NCBI GenBank assembly: GCA_050084515.1
Contig: CM114274.1
Coordinates: forward strand, 9,920,001 to 9,984,000
Length of the DNA stretch: 64,000 nt
Direction: 5' to 3'
Source of the DNA: Blasia pusilla
Lineage: Eukaryota; Marchantiophyta; Marchantiopsida; Blasiales
Made by a program: the position numbers and the translations under genes
In this document: one piece after another, positions 34,508 through 47,730 of the stretch
Layout of the letters: each line of letters starts with the position of its first letter
How positions within the stretch are numbered: position 1 is the stretch's first letter
The notes under the pieces: model-generated
The model's input: the letters and a program-made list of their open reading frames with translations, nothing else
Databases searched by the model: none
Told to the model about the DNA's origin: nothing

Positions 34508-37500
34508 TTAGGTTATTCCGTTACTCTGCACCATTGACGGAAACCTGGATTTTTTCAAAATAGCAACCGGATCTGGAAGGTTTCACGTGGGGCGAGGACG
34601 TCGCGGCTTTCTTGCGCCTGGAAATAATGGTCGCAAGAAATACAAGGATCGTGGGAAAAACTAAGGACGCAAATCATAAACCAAGGACTATGACCAATTT
34701 AAAAATATATGAACCATAAGATGTGCTTGATCTAAGGTAACTTCCAGGGTCGCCAATTTGAGTTATTGAATGGAATCGCGCTCTAAAAGTGACATGTTAT
34801 TACTCTTTTAAGATTTAAGAAAGTGGAAATTCTACTTAAATTTTGAAATGAAAAATACTATGCATTGTTTTAAAATTTATTTTTGTGCATACTAACTAGT
34901 AATTAAAATCACAAAGTACTGGTAATTGGGAGAAGTTTAAGGTTTAAGATTTGAAAAGTCTATATTTGTTTGTCTATGGAAAGATGGGAAGGAGATATAA
35001 AGAGAAGGATCATTCTAGTTGAAGGATAGGGAAGTGTTTCGATAATCACTATTCCATTGTTGCACCATTCTTCGATTAAATTTTCCCATCCCCTCAAGTT
35101 TAAATTTTGGGTTTTTTTCTTTTTCAAAATCCTTGGGATTTTTTGGCCTCCTTTTATAAATATGCTCAAAGATTTTTATCTCTAATTTCATGTATTCATG
35201 GTGTGATTGTAGTTTACAATCAGATTAAAAAGCTCCTCATGCTTTTCTCAATCTTTTTTATACATTAAGGAACACAACATTAGGTCCTCGTCTCTTCATC
35301 TCAATCTTCGGTGGATGACTTGAATTATTTGGTCTATTTTCAAAAGTTGAGAAATTTTATGATTTAAGAGCATGTAAATTATGTGATTCTCTGTATTATT
35401 CTTTTGGTGTGGTTCTTTTATTTATGGTTGTCGAGTGGTGATCTGCTATCATATTGTTATATGACATTGGTATGAAAATTACAAGAAAACAACATAATAA
35501 TGGCAAGTTGTTTCTCTTCTACTCTTCATCATTTATCTCCAAATTTGTTGATTTTTTTCCTCATTCCAAACTTATCCTTGTATTTGGCTATGGATTATTT
35601 TTAATATAACTCATTTTCATATTTTTTTAATGTAGCAAAGTATGTCTTAACTGATGAAGCTAATATTGTAGAGGAGCCGATTCAATCTCTATAGGGGGAC
35701 TTTATACAACACGAGGGGCTATAGCTCCTTAGATTATCTGCCTTTGCCATTAGATGAGAGATACAATGAGTAAAAGGACAAGCCAACATACAAGGATGTT
35801 AAAAAAAATGAGGACCAAAGATGGATCTGAGTGTAATCTAACACTCTTATCATCCTCGACATATGAGGATCTCAAGAAAGCAGTGTAAGAGAAATCCTTT
35901 TAGTGCAAAAATACCAATGACGGCGAAATCTATCCCCATGACATTGTCAATATGATCACATGTTAACTCAGACGTGTCACATATGTAGTAAAAAACCATG
36001 TATCCATATGCATAGAGTGCCCTTCGATGGTTAGGACACTAACATATCCATATATCATATGAAGCCACTTTTAAGTTATGGAAATACTTTAATTACCCTA
36101 GATAAGGATCCATATAGTTATGGGAGGAAGGGAAATAGTTAGAATGCTTGAAGTTCAGTGAAGGACATATTATCAATGAATTTTGAGAAAATTGAGTCAT
36201 TCTCCATACATTAACTATTTTGCTAAGGGCTTTTAGATGGGACACATGCGAATATAAAGTGCTATTAATACTTGTACTAAATTAGAACCCTAGCTACCTA
36301 TTTTATAGAGATGCATGTATGCTCTATATAAGCCATGAGTGATTGGGCGTGTGATAAGGAAAGGTTGTTATTATGACATTGTTCCTAGATTCGAATAAAC
36401 ATGGCAGTTTTAAGCTATAACGAAGGAGTTAAAAAAGATGGAATAAGGTATCGTGAATCTTTTTTTGGATCCACATAGATAGCCATTCTAACTTGCTTGT
36501 TGTCATTGGACTTTCAATCGATTTCTATGATTTCAATCATTAAGAGTTTTGCATAGGAAGATATAGATGATATGGTAAAGAATGACATTTATGAAACTTT
36601 TTATGAGCACGATTGGAATAAATTTGGATGATTTTATTCAAGATTTTGACATGTCATGTGATTTTTAAGAGATATAGGCTTTGATTCGATTTAACCCTTT
36701 CATTGCACAACGGTTGAATTGTTTGTCCCAACCTTTGGAGGGACCTCCAATGGATGATTGTCATGAGTTCCAATCTATACATGTGGTAGAAATTAATGCT
36801 TGGATAGAAGGTTGTATTGTCTTGGATGTTAGGTTAGGCGTTTGCTAATGATGTGATGTATATGATAGGTTGGTGATGAAAACTATGTATTACGAGATGA
36901 TATGGATGTTGTAGTTAAGGTTTATACTCCCATTTCTATATAGCAAGTCAGTTAATTAGCCATCATAAAAATGATATTTTTCTTTAATTAATCTACCTAG
37001 ATTAGAAACACTATATGTGATCCACGTCCTCTCGCCACTTTGGTAGGTATTGGAGCTCATCTACCACTTCCAAATCTCCTCAACCTCAATTGTCTCTATT
37101 TCCATCACATCCTTGACCAATCTCCATTTGAGTGCATCTCTCATAATAGATCAAAATATTTATCTCTTGTGGTATTATTACATACCGTGCCATCGAATCC
37201 ATACACCTCTTGTTTCTCACGAGAGTCTTCTATCACGATCTACTACCTGCTCATATTTAGCTCAATTCTCTTAGAAAAATAGGATACCACCTTCAAGATC
37301 GTTGGCCTATCATTCTATCACAAAATCTCAATTGTAGATCAACATCCAAAAATCCATACCACAATTGTTTGTTTTGTTGTTGTGCCACTACATGAGTGAC
37401 ACTAATAAATTATCACATATGAGTGAATCTTTCTCGTAGACTCTCATAGTACCTCCATCAAAGATCATGTAAAATTTTTAGATTCTTGATCGACGTACTC

Positions 37501-38784
37501 TAATAGTTTCTCCCTAACTCTCAAAATAACTCAATTTCCAAGATGAATATAGACATCACTCTACCACTCGAGGTATTTTCCCTATTATTAACATCGTTGG
37601 CATCATCTACTCTCAGTCCATATCTTGACGATATGGCATGTTGTTCCATGATATGGAATTTCACAATACACACTGGTACGTTCTAGTCCTAGTCTAGTGG
37701 AAAATAACAAGTTTTAGAATGGGTTCTCTGTAGACATCAAGGCTTGGATAATCCATATTATCTATCGTCACGTCATGGATTGAGCAAAATACAAATGAGA
37801 AGGAGGAGCTTGGAAAGCCAACTTCCTCACCGATAGTTAAGATTACTAGAGGAGAGGATGATTATGGGCCACTCAAGGGGAATTGCATCACTTAGTCGGG
37901 TCTGTGTAAAGGAGATGATCGAACCAAGGAGAGAAGTTAGGCTAAAGAAGGAAAATTATAAACGAATAAGCGAGGAGATAGATTGTGAAACTACATTGAA
38001 ATAGAATCAGATGTAGACATATCATTCTAGACAAGAGGAAATATAATATTAAACCAAAAATGAAAACAAAATAAGAAGATTCACAATAAGAGGAGTGAGA
38101 TCCATAAAGAATAAATTTAGATGGAGATATGCACGATTAGCTAAAAGGAAATTTATGAATAAAAAGCACTTTAAGAACGATAAGAAGTAATTGAACTTGG
38201 GAGACCGAGAAAAAAAATATTGAGTTATGGTATTAAAGGACGAGCTGCAGATTTTGAATCTACTAAGCTCATAAGGAGATAGTGCATGTGTAACTCCTAA
38301 GCTCGTAAGACCACTCTAGATTTTCTCAAAGATAGAATGCACCTCGAGGCCTCTCCTCTTCCTTTATATACTTACATCTTGGTACAATGAAGACAAATTA
38401 TTTCTAACCATCCTTATATCATTTGTCATCTTCTTATAACATGAGAGAATCTTCTTTGTACTATAATGTCTCTATCTCACCTTATCACATCTATCCCCAA
38501 TCTTATCCTTATCTTACTTTTTATCAACCTATGGTCCCATTCTCATTTTTATCTCGTGTTATTTGTCTTTTCTATTTTTGGTAAGTTATTTCCCACTTAG
38601 ACACTAAATGTCATAGATTCTAATTTAATTATGACAAACAAAGGATGGTTTTAGCATCTAGGCAAAAACATAGTTGTGGGATAAAGTGTTGGAAAAGTAA
38701 GAAAGATGTGTAAGAGGAATGAACATAAAATAGATATATACACAAAATTATGCAACGGAGAAGAAAGAAATACTAGAAAAACCA

Positions 38785-38816
38785 TTTGGTATGAAAAGAA
38801 CTATTTTCATACCAAA
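38785..38816. repeat. Perfect inverted repeat, 13-bp arms
   Basis: TTTGGTATGAAAA at 38785-38797 and its exact reverse complement at 38804-38816, with a 6-base spacer. It can form a small cruciform or RNA hairpin. No associated gene. Confidence 0.9.
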
Positions 38817-39108
38817 TTCCACAATGGCAAATAATCATACAAATATTTTGTGCAACTTTTGAGAGCTTTAAAACACTATGGCTCTCAAAGAATTGCATGA
38901 AAAGATATGGAAATCAAAATTAGATACATATTTGAAAGAAGGTACAATAGAATAGGTGGTTGTCACAAGATCCGTAGAGATCTTGATAAAAGTGGCATAG
39001 GATAGAAATTAGGAGGAAGAGATATGGGAATCAAGAGTTATTAAAAGATTCAAAGGGATCTTGAATAGTTGGCATCATTTCCTTGTAAAAGAGAAGAGAC
39101 ACTAGGAA

Positions 39109-39327
39109 TCTATACTATTATTTGAGGAGCGTTTCTCAAATGGTGGCAAGTTTGGAGTTCACCACGTTTCTTTTTAAACTTAGGAATGTATTACATATGA
39201 TACTTATGTGTATCATATAAAATATTTTTTATTGAATTACTTTTAGAAAATCATGCTCGTATATTATATATATATAAAATAAATTATGGGACCGTGCATC
39301 GCACGATCCCTCACGAGTCCTGACTAG
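39109..39327 (+). mobile_element. Short Helitron, second family
   Basis: It starts A|TCTATACTATTATTTGAGGA and ends in CTAG at 39324-39327. A good hairpin (GGGA.CGTGC / GCACG.TCCC) lies about 13 bases before the end. The base after the end is A instead of the expected T. 219 bases, AT-rich, without coding capacity. The interior differs from family H1. Confidence 0.62.
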
Positions 39328-40424
39328 AAGTGAATGTGAGAAGATCTAGATGGATCATGAAACAACTTACACCGATTGGAACCAAGAGAAAGAAGATATA
39401 TTCTAAGTGTTGGTTGTGAGGATCTGATCGCCAATAAGACATAATTGGGATTCTAATTTACACATTGAGTTGTTGGGTTGAGAGAAACATCATGATATTA
39501 AAATTTAGTATCGCATGTTTAATATTTCTTTAAAAAAATAGTTATAGTTCAACAATGTTTATTTGGAATGAGAGAAAGGATCTTCAATATGTCATTGTAA
39601 TGAAAAAAATGAAATTTTGTATTATATAAGACAAAAGAGAGGCATGATGAAAGATAGTTATTGAAGAACATAGAGGGTAAGGACTGTGTATAATAACAAT
39701 ACTCAATAAGAAAATATCAATAATTTTTGTGCGCATTATGAAAAAGCAAAAGTGGTAGTAAAGGCTTAAGTAATACTAGTGTTGATGCTCATATGATATA
39801 CCAATGTCACAACTTAACAATAAAATTGAATGGATCCTTCATGGCTTTACAATCTTTTGTCTTTAAAAACTGAGACGTCAAAATCAATGTTGTTTTCATG
39901 GTTTTATAGAATGCAAACCAACCATTTGGATGATAGAACGTGGATGATTTATAATATTGTCGCAAATATGGACTATGTGAGGAGATACCGGTTTATAGCT
40001 CAATGGAGACTTCCTTTCTCACTTTGGCACCTTGTCTTATGTGGATACATGTCCAACTCCAATATTATGTACAGTTCTTTTTGGAAGCTAGAGAACCTCT
40101 AATATTAGAGAAATAAATGTGGTGTCCTTATAGGGGGTCCACTAAAACCTCCGTATAAAGAAAGTACTAAAAAAAAGAAGAATATTAAAACGCACACTTG
40201 GTCATCCTCAGGTTACATGAAAGTTGAGTTAAGCAAGGAGGGATGCTAAACATTACATGCAGATTCAAACACAAGGTCTACCATCTCACTATGGTAGTTG
40301 TTATCCATTGTGCTACAATCTCCTACACGCTCGCAAGGAAAAATAACAAGTTTATTCTTATTCCACATAAGAATTTCAAAGAGGAATCAAGGTTAACAAA
40401 CTCAATGTCGCGCCCCTACTCTCC
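39328..40424. other. Non-coding, no gene recognised
   Basis: AT-rich sequence with only short open frames. The last 50 bases ('gtcgcgcccctactctc') abut the end of R1 copy 2. Confidence 0.5.
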
Positions 40425-41430
40425 TTGAACGTCAATCTTTATTGTTGCGGAAGCGTACGTTCAGTAGGACACGATCTCATCGCCGATCTGCACCCAAACA
40501 CGTACTCTCGTAAGTCGGGTCTGGGCCAACCAGCGTTCCAACCCACCGAGTTCTCAACTCGGCATCTCATCAAGCTCAACCTCCCTTACTTCCTAGTTTC
40601 CAAAATATGGCAAGTCCTTCAAGACTTGGAACATACTTCCTGATTAGTCCAAGAACTTCAAACGGCACTTACACGGCTAGCGATCCCAACTGTTCAACGG
40701 ACCTCGTGTGAGTTCCAAACCGAGACCCAAGTAATTGAGTTGGGGGGTGAAATCCAAGAGGGATGTCTAAAATCGCCTCCAAAGACTTGGTTCAGGTTTT
40801 CCAACCCAACCCCAAACTCTCGATCCGTTCCATGCCCTTGAGCCGCCCCGTGGCGCCCAAAGTGGGGTTCGAGTTCCAAACACTCTCGGAGACCTTCCCC
40901 CTTACTAGTACTTCTGGGGTTCTCCAATAACCCCCCCTCCCCCTTTGGAAAAGGAGGGTGGGGCCCTTCGTTGTGGCCCTCAACCCGACTCTACTTACAG
41001 TCGTTTCCGGGTTGGTTCTCAGCCGCTGCTTATGCGTTTGCAAAGATCTTTAGTGCGTTTGAACCGTATTTCCATAAGTCTTCCAACGCACCCTTGTTCG
41101 ATCCAAACGCATCTTGGCGCTAAAAGTTATGGCCATAAATACAGTCGGAAACTCTCAAACGCTAGTGGCGTTCCAAATCCGGATTCTTCCTTTAGCAACC
41201 CACTTCCTAGACTCAACTCCCTTCAAGTCTTGTTCCGCGTTTGGTCCAGGTTTCTTAGTCGCGACCATAACATCTTAAACGCGAAGCCTCGCTTACGTCT
41301 CGTCTCTTGTCTCTTCTTTGAGACCACTCCAACGCGCAAACCGTCTTGGCGTGAGCCCGCTAATACTCCGATGTTCCGCTTTGGCACTCGTTTGGTCATG
41401 AGGGTCACGACACTCAACCTCGGGTTAAAC
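40425..41430 (-). repeat. R1 dispersed repeat, copy 2 (longest)
   Basis: Read on the minus strand it matches copy 1 through 'agtaagggggaaggtctcc', 'ccccactttgggcgccac', 'ggctcaagggcatggaacgg', 'gtgtttgggtgcagatc' and others. It is markedly richer in G+C than its flanks. The 162-codon plus-strand frame at 40945-41433 is a by-product; parts of it recur in translation of copy 1 only because the DNA repeats. Confidence 0.75.
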
Positions 41431-43217
41431 TAACCTGAGAATGAATAGGAGCCATTATTAAAACCAATGCACCTACCATTTTAGGCCCAACTTCTAGAAG
41501 AGTGACATGTTCACATATTATAATTATTTTCTTTACATCCCCAATTATATTATCCCCCTCTATTTTTTTCCTTACCTCCATGCTTTAAGTAACCCCCTTC
41601 ATTCTCAAAAGCTGTGGAAACAAAGTTCAGCACAATCTGGAAGGTAAAATTATATTCGTTATCACTTCAATGGAGCTATATATGAGGTTTTGATCAGGTC
41701 CGTGCTATGAACGCATCAGGTACAGTCGTGTACTTGGACAAAGGTGGCAGTTTAGGAAAGCAGAATCGAAACCAGACGAGAGATAGCGTGCCAGCGCCAG
41801 TGTACGAAAAGCAAAGCGAGGATTTGTTTGTATTTGCCGAATTTCGTGATGAGCGATGAGTTTGTCGTAGTAAGTCTAAGCATTGTAGATAAGCCATCGT
41901 TGAGCAAAAACTGCACGAATCTCTCGTTAAAACTAACTCAAGATCAACGACTCCTGCGGTTGCATCGCATCTGCATCAGCATGGGGGATTCAATATCCCT
42001 ACAGGTACTTCGCACGCTGGTCTGATACTTGCGGCAGCCAAGGTACGTAGCTATGAAGCTCTACAAATGCACGAAAGCCCGTTCTTGCAATTGTGTAGCG
42101 GGGAAGAGAAATTACGGATTCCATTTGCCACTATACTGACTCGGACTCATGCTTTCCCATCGCTGCAAGAAACAGGTGCTGCCAGAGGTCCAACTGCCAC
42201 TAGAGATTTACGACTAGGTCGGAAACAGTTATGTCGCCGCGGATGTAGATGGGTGTTGATGGCCGTTTGAACAACTGCAGTACCAAAAGGGAGAGCAGTA
42301 CGCTCCATAGGTGATCGGGATGATGATGATCTATAGGAGGCTCCAAGCGAAGAGGAGCAAGCAACTCCTATCTGGACACAGATAGGAGTCAAGCACGATG
42401 GCCATGACTGAAAGCCCAACACCAGCCAAAGTAACACGGATTCCGTAGTATGCAATCTTCCAGCCAGAGCTCAATCGAGTGCAGCCTAAGTCTGTCCACG
42501 CAAGTCTAATCGTTGTATGTGCAGTCGATCCGGAGGCGTCCAACATAGCGACCGATCCACCAACTGTTGTTTCCCATGGCCCAATTTGAAAAAAAAATTC
42601 CACATGCTCGACCTTACACTCCATACTGCACTACGAGTTTACACAGATGTACAAACGCTCTAGCCTGAGATCCGAGTGGAGATTGAACGAACTAACCTGC
42701 TCTACGAAATCAATCACCGGGACATTGTTTCCAACACCAAACCAGAGCACTGTCGTTCACAAAGACCTATGCACGAGCACCCAATCTTCTCAAAGGTCTA
42801 TCCAGGTTCCAGATCCGCGCAACGGTTGATTACTACGGGGGAGAGTACAGCCTAGCTCTTGGAATTTGATGACTGTAATTCTTAATATCCGATATGATGG
42901 ACGCAGGATCTGGTGAGATTATCTTCGATCAATTGATCAATCCACAAAGACGCTGACGGGTGACTTCCCCGAACGTGAACTTGTAGAGACGTGCATCTAT
43001 CCGTGAGCTCTCCCAGGTGAGCATTTGCACACGATATGGGGAGCTTTCAAAACATGAATCCAAGACTTCACACTGCGACATATCATCTTCAAGGAAGAAC
43101 TCGAGCTCAGCCCACTACAATGTCGCTTCGACTTGCTCTCCTCTCTCTCTCACTTTGTGGGATGCCAACACCAAACAAAAGGACAGGCTTGAAGCTGTGC
43201 AGCTGTCAACATCCAGA

Positions 43218-43322
43218 GTTCGTGTGAGATCAGAACTTGGAGTGTGAGATCAAAACTTGGTTCGTGTGAGATCAAAACTTGGTTCGTGTGAGATTAGTAC
43301 TTGGAGTGTGAGATCAGAATTC
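43218..43322. repeat. Minisatellite, 20-22 bp unit, about five copies
   Basis: The unit 'gttcgtgtgagatcaaaacttg' alternates with a 20-base variant beginning 'gagtgtgagatc'. The copies differ at one to three positions. Confidence 0.9.
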
Positions 43323-43897
43323 TATCTTAAAAGAGGTGATGGGAAAGCTTGGACCCAAAAAAGACAGGTAAAACGGGGCAAATTTTGGACGAAGAGACTG
43401 TGCAAGCAACTCTGGGAGCAATATCAAAAGCATTTATGGATACCATAACCAAAGCAGTGGGCAAACGCTCATGAAAATGTATGACCTCTCTCTCGCCTGA
43501 CGGTATATCCTGAAAATGGCCTAAGAACTATTTGCGGGAAGACGACTCAAGTTCAAGTGTAGGAGGGGGTAATCCCCTTTTGGATACCATAAGAAAAGCA
43601 AGATGCGAACACAATTAAACTCTTGGGCCTTCCGTGACGATGGGATGAAACCTTTACTCATTACTTGGTTTCCTACGCAATTCAACACACATAGCAAAAG
43701 CATATGCCGGTATTGCTAAGTTGGTAACACCACAATTGTTCAGCAAATTCAGTAGCCTTCATTCATTACCCAAAGTTGTCTATGGGGGGATCCCAATCAG
43801 GTAAAGTAGACGGTGAAGAGATTCTTGATTCACACTTGGAAGCTCGGCACAAATAGTTGTTTGGTGAGCACTAAGTGTCTCCCTCCTCTAATATGGT

Positions 43898-44030
43898 TGG
43901 TATCTTCTTCACTTGTTCTTCTCTCTACACCCATCCCAGTCTCGAGCACCCAATCTCATATCATATGGTATCTTCTTCACTTGTTCCTCTCTCTACACCC
44001 AATCTCAAGCACCCAAACGCCGTCCATAGG
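43898..44030. repeat. Tandem duplication, 68 bp period
   Basis: 'tggtatcttcttcacttgtt' starts at 43898 and again at 43966. Both are followed by 'ctctctacaccca' and 'gagcacccaa'-like words. The second unit is shortened by a small deletion. Confidence 0.85.
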
Positions 44031-44494
44031 CACTACTTAATGAGTGCAGCCTCTCACTTTATACAAACTTATGAAATTCCATGAATAATGATGGGTCCAT
44101 GAGGTAGTATTTCATTCCAACACATAGTCAATTCGTTTGTGTTTAATCATCCCCTCTCGAATGGATTCGAGGTGCAATCTCGTTCTTTTTGTTATCTTCT
44201 CGTAAATCCGCGAGTCACCCAACTGATTCTTCGTTCTTTTAAAAGGAGATATTTATGATTTCACTAACCATGTCTTGGTGACCTGAACCAGACATGACAT
44301 TGTGTCTGACTTTAATTGAGGTTTATTTCAACTTCGAATCATGCACCTGCTAATAATCTGACGAGTAGATAGTATCCAAACGAGTATCTTAACTTAATAC
44401 TGGGGTCACAAGCACTTATGAAGGTAGATAGGCCGGAGCTTGACTGCACTAGCAAATCAAAGTTAGTGCTGACATTTGATTCGGCATATTTCAC

Positions 44495-44698
44495 AGTGCA
44501 GATTTTTTCGTTGCATGTTCCGATTATATGGCTGAGCTGTAGAGAAACGTCGTTCTTGGCAAGGGTCCTTCCACGCAGCTACAGCTGTCAACGTTCCTTT
44601 GGAATGCAGATTTTTCACAGTGCAGATTTTGTGGAATAAGTATACTGCAGGTTGACAGTTATTTCAGAGTGCAGATTTTTTCGTTGCATGTTCCGATT
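44495..44698. repeat. Direct repeat, 31 bp, two copies
   Basis: A 31-base word beginning 'agtgcagattttttcg' is identical at 44495-44525 and 44668-44698. Shorter versions of 'cagtgcagatttt' lie between them. Confidence 0.88.
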
Positions 44699-46906
44699 TT
44701 TCCTTAGATGTGACTCTACTGCATGCAATTGCTAGTCCGGGTGTCCCTCCGAACTTCATTCATGAGCCACGTTTGGCACAGAAGAGTACGACATTTGCCA
44801 TGTTCATCTTGCAGGGTAGTAAGCTTGGGCACCCCTTCATACTAGTACGGTACCGATTTTTAATTGATATCCTTTTCCCCTTCGGAAACGATCGTACAGT
44901 GACAGGACACGTACAATAAAACATTCACTTCGACACCAAGTTTCACACATGGTAGTGAAGGATGATGTGCGGCTTCTCTATCGCAAGCTGACAGTAGTCC
45001 GCGGGCATTTCAGTAGGCCCCATTGGTGAGGACGGTTGTTTTGGAAGGAGGCTACCTGTCTCAGAGGTTGACCACCTCCTCTGTAGACAATGTCGCACAT
45101 GTATTCCTTGCCTCCGTAGGATCCAGAACGTCCACATTCTACTAGCGCCAGTGACAGGTTCACAGCCACTCCCACGTTCGTCGAAATTACCAGAGTTGGG
45201 ACTTATCAGACGATCATGCTATTCGCCAGTTTCGATTCGTAGTCCCTGAGGTTGAACTACCATCACGACATGAATTTGAACTATGAAAAAGCACCTCGCA
45301 TGATATCGAGTCCACCCAAATTTGTGGCTACCAACTAGAAGAGTGAAGTATTATGATACTTTGAAGTGTTAGCTCTTTGATTCCTTCCATTTCATCTGCG
45401 CATTGCTTTATTATGATCGCAACAGCGAACATATCCTGATTTTCACAACATGAGTCTTTTCGTTCTATCTTGGATAATGGACTTCCCTCCAGCTTCGGTC
45501 AGCATACTGGCCCAGACCGGATGACGGGTTTATAATTGGCATCTTAAACCTTCCTCAGCTCAGAACCCTTCTAACAGTTCAGAATAGTACCTGGCAAGGC
45601 CAGCTCGTCCAATTTTCGGGGGGTCAAGGAAATGAACGTTACAAAGAAATAAAGGACCATTTCACCATTCCCAACCCACGCTTTCTGTACTGTACACCGC
45701 CACTAAACACTTTCAGTGAATCGCACTCGATTCTACTATCAGCATAGGGGCATAACCCTAACGCAGGGAATTCACAAAAACTCTGGACTTTGGGGGAAAA
45801 TACAAACTACTCGAAGTTGACCTTCCATCCCACTTTAAACATCCCCGCGGCATGAAGACTATCTGTTTAAAACGCGAAATGTTAGGGTACTAAGATCTAT
45901 AACCTAAAACCCTCACATCACAAATAATGACACCACCAATAGAATAACAACCGTCCTCCAGGCGATCACAAATAACCATGCAAATTGTATTAGCGTTGAA
46001 GTAATGACAATGTGAGGAGTTGGTGAAGTCTTCAGGAGAATATCCGACTACTTCAAAACCAGTTCTACTAACATCCTTAAGATAAGTGATTAAGCTTGAG
46101 GATAACCAAATTGGAAAACCAGGTAGCACCCGCTCGGAATGAGACTACTTGAAATCAGTTCCACTATGGGATAGGCCACAATTGAGCAAGAGGAGAAGTC
46201 TGAGTGACCGACTCCATCACAGTTACTTCACGGCCTTCCAGGAACGGTCCTGACATCTGAGCTGTCTGTCCACTCCAACGCCCAGATCGACAGTTCCAAA
46301 TTGGAGGCTGGTACTTCCATTACTGATTTAAAAGTACACCGGGTCCGTGTGCAAGAAACTTGAGTGGAATCATTGATGCGGAACTCACTCGGATAATGAC
46401 TTGAGAAGACAAAATGACATCTCATGATTCATATACAGAGCTCAAATATGAGGGTAGGAGAGAATGTACTCAATATGTATGTAGACTCTGGCAAGTTCAA
46501 GTTCCATAAGAGGTGCACTAATGTAGACGACATGATTCACAATCCCTCACTGATACCATCTGTGACGTAACCTTAGGGACCAACGCTATGCCAAACTCTA
46601 CCTTCGTCGCCCCACTCACTTCTGCACTTGTGAGGTGTATCAAAGACATGCCGGGGCGAGCAGTCATGAGATCCCATGTGTACCTTTTCCAGGAAACTTC
46701 TACAAATTTCTTCAACCGAAACTTCCTGACTTGAACATGCCACGAAAAAGTCTTCGTTCCTGTTCACCATCGTAGTCCACATTTAAGATTCACTCTCTTT
46801 GCTAGATTACACGAATGGCCAAGAGAACGGTAGTGCAAATTGAAAATGATAGGAAAGGCATAAGAGAGTTCACCTATACCGCTACGTGGAGGAAATTAAG
46901 AGAGAT

Positions 46907-47730
46907 TCAAAACCGAAGCTTGGAGAAAAACCAACGGTTCTTTCCAGTTTTGAATCTGTCTTCGAAAATCGTCTTCGTTTCCTGTGAAATCCGAAAGTGG
47001 AAATGTCACCTTAAACCCGGGAGATTACCAAAAACTGAAGGATCCTCCCAATGTCAGAAAATTATGCTGCAAAAGTCGGTTTAATTGATAATTACCGTTC
47101 GGGCCTCTACTTTCTTTGAGGCTCCGTCCAACTTCTCCGGGGTCACGACGTTCTTAAGGTCGACGTCGAGGGTATACCTACAATGTCACGATAAGCCCTA
47201 TAAATACAACAACGGGAACGTAGACCAAGCCAAAGTTTGAACAAAAATTTCCCCACGCAAGAAACTCGTATCAGACTGCATCGCCAATTCAATGCAGCGA
47301 GCATCCAGTAAGAAACCATCCTACATTGGACAATCCTGACCAATGGACCATGGAGATCCAAAATCAACCGAGCGACTGAAATGTGAGTAACCAAATTCCA
47401 TGGTGAGAGAAGTCAGCTCCTCGGAGAACATTCGACACGGTGGCTGAAAGCTCAATACATACAAGGCGGAAACCCGTACCTGGTGGGCATGATGTGGTTG
47501 TAGTTGACGATCTTAATGAAAGCTTTCAATCGAGACCTCTTAGCGATGGTCTTCGCCGACGCTTTCTTGATCACTTTGCGGGGGTATTTCGCAATTCCTG
47601 CCACCAACGCATGGCCATAAGGGCGCTCTTTGGTTCCTTCCTCGAAGCTTTTCACAATCACGGCCTTGCGACCTGCATAGCGTCCTTGCAGAAGGACCAC
47701 CACCTTGTTTGGCTTCAAAAACTTCACCAT
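46907..47730 (-). CDS. RPL27: 60S ribosomal protein eL27
   Basis: Structural protein of the cytosolic large ribosomal subunit. Exons: 47730-47480, 47177-47096 and 46981-46907, all with GT-AG sites and matching phases. The product is 135 aa, the canonical length. It starts '[20 protein letters not shown]' and has '[17 protein letters not shown]' across the first junction and the signature end '[15 protein letters not shown]'. Several positions differ from the usual land-plant protein as I recall it, for example GHALVAG where GHCLVAG is common and AKRSR where AKKSR is common. A polypyrimidine tract and CAG just upstream of the ATG (about 47791) suggest a 5' UTR intron. Head-to-head with uL15m. 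Confidence 0.96.

Larger units (their letters stand above)
33156..39108. other. AT-rich gene-empty block
   Basis: Nearly 6 kb with long A+T-rich stretches and no frame that resembles a protein. A small G+C-rich island (34.38-34.64 kb) and a perfect inverted repeat (38.78-38.82 kb) are listed separately. The part from about 35.6 to 38.4 kb is less extreme in composition and may be old retrotransposon sequence, but I could not identify any motif. Confidence 0.6.
41440..46900. other. No gene recognised; local tandem duplications
   Basis: Composition is moderate and the region is not obviously repetitive, but no open frame matches a family. A minus-strand frame at 42624-42331 has one hydrophobic segment ('VTLAGVGLSVMAIVLDSYL') and might be an unknown exon; no splice partners were found. 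Three small tandem or direct repeats are listed separately. Confidence 0.45.

Noticed and set aside
40945-41433. 162-codon plus-strand open frame
   Set aside because: Lies in R1 copy 2; similar peptide words in copy 1 reflect DNA repetition, and copy 1 is interrupted.
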